From Acetobacteraceae bacterium (GTDB lineage Bacteria > Pseudomonadota > Alphaproteobacteria > Acetobacterales > Acetobacteraceae): a DNA stretch of 11,630 nt. The DNA is taken from contig DAICYU010000076.1 of the NCBI GenBank assembly GCA_027311485.1, positions 1-11,630 on the forward strand, written 5' to 3'. Below the pieces are notes generated by a model, which saw only the letters and a program-made list of their open reading frames with translations, searched no databases and was not told the origin of the DNA. Shown here piece after piece: positions 6,140 to 11,630 of the stretch. The translations under genes were made by a program, and so were the position numbers. Positions within the stretch are counted from its first letter, which is position 1, and the number at the start of each line of letters is the position of its first letter.

Positions 6140-7171
6140 ATGTCCACGATCCGCGCCCTGCAGCTTATCGCCGACCGGCAGGTCGCCCTGTCCGAGCCGG
6201 ACGCCCCGCCGCCGCCCGCCGCCGACGAGGTCCAGCTTCGCGTCCATACCGTCGGTCTGAACCATATCGACGTCTGGGGCTTCCGCGGCATGGCCTTCGC
6301 CAAGCGGCTGTATCCCCTGACCGTCGGCGCCGAATCCGCGTGCGAGGTTGTCGCCACCGGCGCCAATGTCACGGCGTTGGCGCCGGGCGACCGTGTCGTG
6401 CCCTATTCCGCGCTGACCTGCGGCACCTGCCGAGCATGCCGGCGCGGCATGGACAACCTGTGTGAGAATGTCGCCGGCGTGCGCGGCTTCCATGTCTCCG
6501 GCTTCGCCCAGGACCTGACCAACCATCCTGCGCGACTGTGCGTGAAAATTCCCCAGTCCGTTGACTGGCACGACGCCGCCTGTGTCGCCGTGGCCTACGG
6601 CACCGTGGAGCACATGCTGTTCGACAACGCCCGCCTGGAACCGGGGGAGTGGCTGCTGGTCCACGCCGGCGGCTCCGGCATCGGCAGCATCGCCATTCGC
6701 ATCGCCAAGTCGATCGGCTGCACCGTCATCACCACCGTCGGTTCGGCGGAAAAGGCCGAAAAAGCCCGCGCGCTGGGCGCCGATCACGTCATCAACTACC
6801 GGGAAGAACGGTTTGAGGGCGTTGTCCGCAAGCTGACGGGCAAAAAGGGCGTCGACGTGGTGTTCGAACATACCGGCGCCGACACCTGGGCGGGATCGCT
6901 GCTGTCGATGAAGCGCGGCGGGCGGCTCGTCACCTGCGGTGCGACCTCCGGCCCGATCGGCAACCTCAACCTGATGCAGTTGTTTCAGCAGCAGTACAGG
7001 ATCACCGGCTCCTTCGGTGCGCCGATGTCGGCATTGGCCCGCGGGCTGGACCGCATCGCCTCCGGGGTGCGGCCGGTGATCGACACTGTCTATACCCTGG
7101 CCGATTTCCGCGCCGGCATCGACCGGCTGGAATCGCGGGATGTGTTCGGCAAGATCCTGATCGACCTCTGA
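6140..7171 (+). CDS. Medium-chain dehydrogenase/reductase, AdhXL-like
   Basis: A 343-residue zinc-type MDR protein. The N-terminal GroES-like domain has NHIDVWGFRGMAFAKR (41-56) and the structural-zinc lobe cysteines C94, C97, C100 and C108 (CGTCRAC...C). The usual catalytic-zinc residues are altered: NHID replaces the Cys strand, and GAES replaces GHE, so His is lost. The Rossmann half has VHAGGSGIGS (174-183), then VGSAEKAEKARALGADHVINY (200-220) and VDVVFEHTGADTWAGS (238-253). The protein strongly resembles the alcohol dehydrogenase of the rhizobial acpXL cluster, which takes part in making or modifying the very-long-chain hydroxy-acyl group of lipid A; that recognition is from memory. The frame is open back to 5957, but the ATG at 6140 starts at the family's normal N-terminus (MSTIRALQL). 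Its ribosome site is weak. The lipid A acyltransferase follows after five bases. Confidence 0.9.
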   Translation: MSTIRALQLIADRQVALSEPDAPPPPAADEVQLRVHTVGLNHIDVWGFRGMAFAKRLYPLTVGAESACEVVATGANVTALAPGDRVVPYSALTCGTCRACRRGMDNLCENVAGVRGFHVSGFAQDLTNHPARLCVKIPQSVDWHDAACVAVAYGTVEHMLFDNARLEPGEWLLVHAGGSGIGSIAIRIAKSIGCTVITTVGSAEKAEKARALGADHVINYREERFEGVVRKLTGKKGVDVVFEHTGADTWAGSLLSMKRGGRLVTCGATSGPIGNLNLMQLFQQQYRITGSFGAPMSALARGLDRIASGVRPVIDTVYTLADFRAGIDRLESRDVFGKILIDL

Positions 7172-7176
7172 TCCTC

Positions 7177-8082
7177 ATGCGTCTGGTGATGCCCGCGCGC
7201 CTGGCACTTTACGGTGACCGCGCCCTCGGGCGACTGGTCAAATGGACCTTCCGGCTGCTCCGCCGCACCGATCCGGACCGGGCTTCGGACCTGTGCGGCG
7301 GCATCGCCCGCCGCCTGGGTCCGCTGCTGCCCACGCATCGCATCGGCCGCGCCAACCTGCGCGCCGCGTTCCCGGACAAGGACGCGGCCTGGATCGAGCA
7401 GACGTTGCGGGAAGCCTGGGAAAACCTCGGCCGCGTCGCCGGCGAATACGTTCACATGGCGCGCATCTGGGACTTCGAGATCGACCGCCCCAACACCGGC
7501 CGCATCCTGACCGACAGCGTGCCGCTGTTCGAAATGCTGCAGCATGACGGCAAGCCTGCCCTGTGCTTTGCCGCCCATCTCGGCAACTGGGAACTTCCGG
7601 CGATTGCCGCCGCCGCCCACGGCCTGCCCTCGGCGGTGGTGTATCGCATGCCCAACAACAAGGCGGTCGCGAAGGAGATCGCCCGTCTGCGCGGGCCGCT
7701 GATGGGCCGGCTGATCCGCACCCGGGCCCAGGCGGCGCTGGAAATGGCCGCCGCCCTGGAAGCCGGCCTGCATCTGGGCATGCTGGTCGATCAGCATTTC
7801 TCCCGCGGCGTCGACGTCACCTTCTTCGGCCGGCGCTGCAAGGCCAATCCCGCCATTGCCCGGCTGGCCCGTCGGTTCGACTGCCCGGTGGTCGGCGTGC
7901 GCGTCATCCGCCTGCCCGGACATCGGTTCCAGATCCATGCCGAGGGTCCCTACACGCTGCCCAAAGCACCGGACGGGCAGGTCGATGTGCCGGCCGCGAC
8001 GCAGATGATCACGACGATCATCGAGGGCTGGATCAAGGAGCATCCCGGCCAGTGGCTATGGTTCCATCGCCGCTGGCGGTGA
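7177..8082 (+). CDS. Lipid A biosynthesis acyltransferase (LpxL/HtrB family, LpxXL-like)
   Basis: A 301-residue inner-membrane-associated acyltransferase that adds a secondary acyl chain to lipid A from an acyl carrier protein. The catalytic H-x4-E box is AAHLGNWE (132-139; His134, Glu139). Other family marks are ANLRAAFPD (59-67), YRMPNNKAV (156-164), GMLVDQHFSRGVDVTFFG (201-218) and the C-terminal HPGQWLWFHRRWR (289-301). Length is normal. The start at 7177 lies five bases after the dehydrogenase stop; a second ATG at 7189 is possible, and neither has a clear ribosome site, consistent with coupling to the upstream gene. The dehydrogenase-acyltransferase order copies the end of the acpXL-lpxXL cluster, so I infer that it transfers a very-long-chain hydroxy acid. 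An ordinary lauroyl/myristoyl transferase role remains possible. Confidence 0.92.
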   Translation: MRLVMPARLALYGDRALGRLVKWTFRLLRRTDPDRASDLCGGIARRLGPLLPTHRIGRANLRAAFPDKDAAWIEQTLREAWENLGRVAGEYVHMARIWDFEIDRPNTGRILTDSVPLFEMLQHDGKPALCFAAHLGNWELPAIAAAAHGLPSAVVYRMPNNKAVAKEIARLRGPLMGRLIRTRAQAALEMAAALEAGLHLGMLVDQHFSRGVDVTFFGRRCKANPAIARLARRFDCPVVGVRVIRLPGHRFQIHAEGPYTLPKAPDGQVDVPAATQMITTIIEGWIKEHPGQWLWFHRRWR

Positions 8083-8177
8083 TCCCGGCTAAACGCGGTA
8101 TCATGATTGACGCTGTGCCATACGGATCCGCATCGGATATGCTGCGTAACAGACTCGCCCACAGGAGACTGGTTCCG

Positions 8178-8606
8178 ATGCGTAATTTCCTGTTCTCCAT
8201 CCCGCTTGCCATCATCTCTCTCGTCATCGCCCCTGTGGCCATGCCAATCGGCGGCACGGCGCTGGCTCAGCCCGTCACCGCCCCGCCGGACGCGCAGGAC
8301 GATCGAGTCCAGCCGGCCCTGCGAACACCCGATCTGCCCGAGGGCAGCAAGCCGTCAGAATACCTGCGCGCCGCCGCGGGCGCCTTGGCAACCGGGCATT
8401 ACGGGGAAACCGAGGAAGCGCTGGAGATGGCGCAGACGCGCATGCTCGACCGGTCGGTGCCGCTGTTTCAGACCAACAACCCCAGCGACAACCCGGTAAC
8501 CCAGCAAATCAACCAGGCTCGGCAGGCGCTGGCGGCGCACGACCGGGAAACCTGCATGCGGTTTATCCAGGACGCCATCGCGTCAGCTACCGCCCAAGGG
8601 TTCTGA
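8178..8606 (+). CDS. Small exported protein of unknown function
   Basis: A 142-residue protein starting at the ATG at 8178, with AGGAG (8163-8167) ten bases upstream. It opens with a signal peptide, MRNFLFSIPLAIISLVIAPV..., ending near TALAQ (28-32). The mature region begins with a proline-rich linker and then a mostly helical domain. That domain contains EYLRAAAGALATGHYGETEE, EMAQTRMLDRSVPLF and INQARQALAAHDRETCMRFI, which looks like two helical hairpins separated by an NPSDNP turn, somewhat like a tetratricopeptide-style pair. Similar small periplasmic proteins with a LDRSVP motif occur, as I recall, in proteobacteria without assigned function. It lies 95 bp after the acyltransferase, with TTGACG at 8107-8112 but no good -10, so it may be read from the upstream operon. 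Alternative ATGs upstream in frame lack a ribosome site and would bury the signal peptide. Confidence 0.82.
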   Translation: MRNFLFSIPLAIISLVIAPVAMPIGGTALAQPVTAPPDAQDDRVQPALRTPDLPEGSKPSEYLRAAAGALATGHYGETEEALEMAQTRMLDRSVPLFQTNNPSDNPVTQQINQARQALAAHDRETCMRFIQDAIASATAQGF

Positions 8607-8672
8607 CGCACATCTTCCGATACAGCCGGGCCGCGATCCCGTCGATGTCCACGCCGCCGCCCGACCGGGCCT

Positions 8673-8722
8673 ATCGCGTGATCGGCCTGGGCGGAACGCC
8701 AACAGGCCGTGAATCACGCGAT
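8673..8722. terminator. Long nested hairpin between convergent genes
   Basis: Three stacked stems fold into one arm: ATCGCGTGAT (8673-8682) with ATCACGCGAT (8713-8722), CGGCCTG (8683-8689) with CAGGCCG (8703-8709), and GGCG (8690-8693) with CGCC (8697-8700) around a GAA loop. The only interruptions are TGA (8710-8712) and AA (8701-8702) on the right side, giving 21 perfect base pairs. It lies in the 127-bp gap between the stops of the exported-protein gene (8606) and the acyl-CoA synthetase gene (8734). It fits a bidirectional terminator or mRNA 3'-end protector; neither side has a T-run. Confidence 0.55.
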
Positions 8723-8733
8723 CAAGCCGGAGG

Positions 8734-10437
8734 CTATCTTGCCGCCAGTTCCGGGAAATCGTCCTCGCGGAATTCCCCTTCGGCCCGTTCCCCCTTGCTC
8801 GCCATGGTCGCTTCGGCCTGACGCAGCTCCACACGGCGTATCTTGCCGGAAATCGTCTTCGGCAGCGGCCCGAAGCTGATCCTGCGCACGCGCTTGTACG
8901 GTGCGAGCGTGGCCCGCAGATGCTGAAAGATCGACAGCGCGGTTTCCCGTGACGGCTCCTTGCCCGCGGCCAGCACGACATAGGCCTTCGGCACCGCCAT
9001 CCGCACCGGGTCCGGCGCCGGCACCACCGCGGCCTCGGCAACCGCCTCGTGCTCGATCAGGGCGCTTTCCAGTTCGAACGGGCTGATCCGGTAGTCGGAT
9101 GCCTTGAACACGTCATCGGCCCGGCCGACGTAGGTGTAATATCCGTCGGCGCTGCGGGTGCCGACATCGCCGGTGCGATAGGCGACATGGTTCCCGGCCG
9201 GGGAACCGAGTGGCGCGAAGCTGCCATCGTCGCGCTGGTAGCCGAGCATCAGGCCGGTGGGTATGGGGTCGAGTTCGATGCAGATCTCGGCCTCCTCGCC
9301 ATCGTTGCCGTCGACGTCGAGCAGGCGGATGCGGTAGCCGGGCGATTCCTGACCCATTGAGCCGGGACGCACGGTTTCGCCCGGGAAGCAGCCGATCACC
9401 ACGGTGGTTTCGGTCTGGCCGTATCCCTCGCGGATCGTCCGATCCCAGACCTTCTGGACGTGCTCGATGACCTCGGGATTGCAGGGTTCGCCGGCGGAGC
9501 AGACCTCGCGCAGCGACGTCTGCCAGCGCGCCAGGTCCTCCTGCACGAACATGCGCCAGACGGTGGGCGGGGCGCAGATCGTGGTGACCTTGTTCTGCAC
9601 GATGGCGTCCAGCATGCCGGGCGCGTTGAACCGCGGCTGGTTGGCGATGAACACCGTGGCCGCCGCGTTCCATGGGGCGAAGAAGCAGGAATAGGCATGC
9701 TTCGCCCAGCCGGGGGAGGAGATGTTCAGGTGCATGTCGCCCGGCTTCAGCCCCAGCCAGTACATCGTGATCAGGTGACCGGCCGGGTAGCTCTGGTGGC
9801 TGTGCTCCACCAGCTTGGGGCGCGATGTGGTGCCGGAGGTGAAATACAGCAGCAGCGGATCGGTGGCTTTGGTCATCCCGTCCGGCGCGAAGGCGGCGGG
9901 CGCTTCCAGCAGCGTGTCGTAGCGGTGCCAACCGGCGGGCGCGTCACCGGTGGCGATCCGGGTGACGGTCGGGTCCAGGCCGTCGAACTTGGCGGCATCG
10001 GCGGCGGCAGCCACCAGATGGCGAACCCGCCCGCGGTCGAACCGGTCCTTCAGGTCGGATGGCGTCAGCAGGGTCGTGGCGGGGATCACGACGGCGCCGA
10101 GTTTCATGGCGGCCAGCATGGTTTCCCACAGCGGGACGACATTGCCCAGCATCAGCAGGATGCGGTGGCCACGTTGCACGCCCAGGGCGCGCAGGCCGTT
10201 GGCAACGCGATTGGACGCCTCGGACAGTTCGGCAAAGGTGCGGGTCGCGGCGCCCTCCCCGACGATCTTAAGCGCCAGGTCATCGGCGTGGGTCCGCGCC
10301 AGTTCGGCGTCGAACCAGTCGAGCGCGTAGTTGAAATGGGTCAGCTCGGGCCAGCGGAAGTCGCGATGGGCCGTGGGGTAGTCGGTGCGATGCGCGAACA
10401 GGAAGTCGCGGGCTGCCTTGAAGGCCTGCGTAGACAT
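8734..10437 (-). CDS. Acyl-CoA synthetase (AMP-forming, medium-chain/acetyl-CoA synthetase-like)
   Basis: A 567-residue ANL-superfamily ligase that adenylates a carboxylic acid with ATP and passes the acyl group to CoA. Core motifs in order: the P-loop YFTSGTTSRPKLVEHSH (198-214), with Ser in place of the usual Gly at 205; the aromatic-acid region ISSPGWAKHAY (239-249); SAGEPCNPEV (314-323); EGYGQTET (337-344); YRTGD (420-424); the hinge/A8 region GRADDVFKASDYRISPFELE (438-457); and PKTISGKIRRVELR (526-539) with catalytic Lys532. Asp448 occupies the hinge-loop position that is Gly in acetyl-CoA synthetase. The overall pattern (SPGWAKHAY, FELES) is that of medium-chain or aryl acyl-CoA synthetases; the substrate is not readable. 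The start ATG at 10437 has a near-ideal ribosome site, GGAGG (10447-10443), five bases upstream. The C-terminal tail after 542 is charged and probably flexible. It is transcribed alone, divergent from the oxidoreductase gene. Confidence 0.94.
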   Translation of the reverse strand: MSTQAFKAARDFLFAHRTDYPTAHRDFRWPELTHFNYALDWFDAELARTHADDLALKIVGEGAATRTFAELSEASNRVANGLRALGVQRGHRILLMLGNVVPLWETMLAAMKLGAVVIPATTLLTPSDLKDRFDRGRVRHLVAAAADAAKFDGLDPTVTRIATGDAPAGWHRYDTLLEAPAAFAPDGMTKATDPLLLYFTSGTTSRPKLVEHSHQSYPAGHLITMYWLGLKPGDMHLNISSPGWAKHAYSCFFAPWNAAATVFIANQPRFNAPGMLDAIVQNKVTTICAPPTVWRMFVQEDLARWQTSLREVCSAGEPCNPEVIEHVQKVWDRTIREGYGQTETTVVIGCFPGETVRPGSMGQESPGYRIRLLDVDGNDGEEAEICIELDPIPTGLMLGYQRDDGSFAPLGSPAGNHVAYRTGDVGTRSADGYYTYVGRADDVFKASDYRISPFELESALIEHEAVAEAAVVPAPDPVRMAVPKAYVVLAAGKEPSRETALSIFQHLRATLAPYKRVRRISFGPLPKTISGKIRRVELRQAEATMASKGERAEGEFREDDFPELAAR

Positions 10438-10521
10438 GAATTCCTCCGCCGTTTTGCGCCCCGGCCAGGGTGCGGCAGGGGTAATTTATGGGCTGGATGT
10501 ATAAACCGGTTCGGCCGCGGG

Positions 10522-10549
10522 TTGAAACCGGGTCCGGCAGGCGTATAGG
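10522..10549 (+). promoter_or_regulatory. Candidate sigma70 promoter for the FAD oxidoreductase gene
   Basis: TTGAAA (10522-10527) and TATAGG (10544-10549) are 16 bases apart, matching the consensus at five and four of six positions. They point rightwards to the ATG at 10687, implying a leader of about 130 bases. On the other strand the acyl-CoA synthetase could start from the TATACA at 10503-10498, though its -35 is poor. Nothing else identifiable lies in this 249-bp divergent region. Confidence 0.35.
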
Positions 10550-10686
10550 CGCCCGTCCTGTCAACAATGGCCCGATCGGCACCTGGCCCATCGACACAGC
10601 GCCCGGGTTGCCGCACATCCTCGGCAAACTCCCTCGTGAGCATCATGCCGGGGGATGACTCGCTATCGCCGGGGTAAACTATTGTC

Positions 10687-11630
10687 ATGCAGTCGTCCCG
10701 CCCCATCGAGACCGACATCGTGCTCCTCGGCGCCGGCCACGCGCATGTCGAGGTGTTGCGTCGCTTTGCCATGCAGCCGGAGCCCGGCGTACGCCTGACC
10801 TTGATCGGGCGTGAGCCGGAAACACCCTACTCCGGGATGCTGCCCGGGCTGATCCGCGCCGAATACACGCATGAGCAGGCTCATATCGACCTTGCCCCGC
10901 TCGCCACGATGGCCAATGCCCGGCTGATCCTCGGCGAGGCGACTGCGATTCATCCCAATCTGCGTACCATCACCGTCCCGGGCCGGCCGGATGTGCCGTT
11001 CGACCTGCTGTCCATCGATGTCGGCGGCGTGCCGGTCATGCCCCAGGATGCCGGCGTGCCGGTGAAGCCGATCGGCCGCTTCCTCGACCGGCTTTATCGG
11101 CTGGAGGCCACGTTGCCGCCGGATTCCAGGTTCGCCGTGGTCGGTGCCGGCCCTGCCGGCGCCGAACTGGTGCTGGCCCTGGCTGCCCGATTCGGCGGGT
11201 ATTTCCGCCTCGTGCTCATATCCGCCACCGCAGACCCAATCCCCGCAGCACCCGCCGCCGCTCGGCGTGCCGTGCGGCAGGCCCTGACGGACGCCGGAAT
11301 CGAATTGATCTGCGGCGTGACCGCCACGGCTTTGAACGATGGTGAACTGGTGCTGTCCGACGGCAGCAGCATCGCGGTCGCGACCGCGTTGTGGACCACC
11401 GGGGTCGAGGCGCCACCCTTCCTCGCGGCATCCGGCCTCGACTGCGACCCGGCCGGATGTGTGCGGATTTCGCCCACCCTGAACAGCATCAGCCACCCGC
11501 ACGTGTTCGCCGCCGGGGATTGCGCAGCGCTGGAGGGCAACCCGCGGCCCAAGGCCGGCGTCTGGGCGGTACGCGCCGGCGCCCCGCTGGCCGAGAACCT
11601 GCGACGGGCCGCGACCGGGCAAAGGTTGAC
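10687..11630 (+). CDS. FAD/NAD(P)-dependent oxidoreductase of the SelD-fused family, 3' end outside window
   Basis: The frame runs from the ATG at 10687 to the window edge without a stop (314 complete codons). An in-frame TAA at 10675-10677 fixes this as the first possible ATG. The ribosome site is weak. Motifs: FAD-binding IVLLGAGHAHVEVLRRF (11-27), TPYSGMLPGLI (46-56), VPVKPIGRF (124-132), the second Rossmann motif VVGAGPAGAEL (151-161) for NAD(P)H, and HPHVFAAGDCA (270-280), followed by PKAGVWAVRAGAPLAENLRR (288-307). The GAGHAH and YSGMLPG signatures are those of the pyridine nucleotide-disulfide oxidoreductase family described as the N-terminal partner of SelD (TIGR03169). SelD makes selenophosphate for selenoproteins and seleno-tRNA. 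Whether this protein continues into a SelD domain cannot be seen. A stand-alone NADH dehydrogenase-like enzyme is the alternative. There is no CxxC redox pair at the usual disulfide-reductase position, so electrons probably pass to another acceptor. Confidence 0.87.
   Translation, partial: MQSSRPIETDIVLLGAGHAHVEVLRRFAMQPEPGVRLTLIGREPETPYSGMLPGLIRAEYTHEQAHIDLAPLATMANARLILGEATAIHPNLRTITVPGRPDVPFDLLSIDVGGVPVMPQDAGVPVKPIGRFLDRLYRLEATLPPDSRFAVVGAGPAGAELVLALAARFGGYFRLVLISATADPIPAAPAAARRAVRQALTDAGIELICGVTATALNDGELVLSDGSSIAVATALWTTGVEAPPFLAASGLDCDPAGCVRISPTLNSISHPHVFAAGDCAALEGNPRPKAGVWAVRAGAPLAENLRRAATGQRL

Noticed and set aside
7090..8043. Minus-strand open frame opposite the lipid A acyltransferase
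   Set aside because: Composition is typical of a shadow frame, and the plus strand encodes a full-length LpxL-family enzyme.
9460..10548. Plus-strand open frame opposite the acyl-CoA synthetase gene
   Set aside because: Low-complexity Gly/Arg/Gln-rich translation; the opposite strand carries all ANL ligase motifs.
10663..11622. Minus-strand open frame opposite the FAD oxidoreductase
   Set aside because: Antisense to an intact frame with two Rossmann motifs; no recognisable domain of its own.

Overview
The window is GC-rich (clearly above 60% by eye), densely coding, Gram-negative bacterial chromosome. The gene content points to an alphaproteobacterium, probably Rhodospirillales/Acetobacteraceae-like. 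The main clues are an alcohol dehydrogenase plus lipid A acyltransferase pair of the kind that handles very-long-chain acyl groups in rhizobia and relatives, several exported proteins, and an FAD oxidoreductase of the type fused to SelD. This placement is inferred from protein resemblance alone. I saw no mobile element, CRISPR array, tRNA or rRNA.

Layout. (1) Positions 1-394: 3' part of a small exported protein, + strand. (2) Positions 612-2649, - strand: a tight two-gene operon, a family III (CaiB/BaiF) CoA-transferase followed after one base by an enoyl-CoA hydratase/isomerase-family protein; the pair should act on one acyl-CoA intermediate. (3) Positions 2924-3913, - strand: an exported, haem-containing catalase-related peroxidase. 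(4) Positions 4135-4560, - strand: a type II dehydroquinase-fold protein that has lost several catalytic residues. (5) A 254-bp divergent intergenic region with an inverted repeat, then a 407-residue polytopic membrane protein (4815-6038, +). (6) Positions 6140-8082, +: a medium-chain dehydrogenase and an LpxL/HtrB-family acyltransferase five bases apart, matching the end of the rhizobial acpXL-fab-adh-lpxXL cluster but without its acyl-carrier and ketosynthase genes nearby. (7) Positions 8178-8606, +: a small exported protein of unknown function. (8) Positions 8734-10437, -: an acyl-CoA synthetase, convergent with the preceding gene across a long nested hairpin. (9) Positions 10687 to the right edge, +: the N-terminal part of an FAD/NAD(P)-dependent oxidoreductase of the family found fused to or beside selenide, water dikinase; cut off by the window.

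Acyl-CoA and acyl-lipid chemistry recurs (CoA-transferase, hydratase-like protein, acyl-CoA synthetase, lipid A acyltransferase), but the genes lie in separate transcription units, so this is a housekeeping/accessory metabolic neighbourhood rather than one obvious pathway. The points most worth a second look are the degenerate dehydroquinase-like protein, the hydratase-like protein lacking both canonical glutamates, the detached adh-lpxXL-like pair, the acyl-CoA synthetase with Asp at a normally Gly hinge site, and the nested hairpin at 8673-8722.
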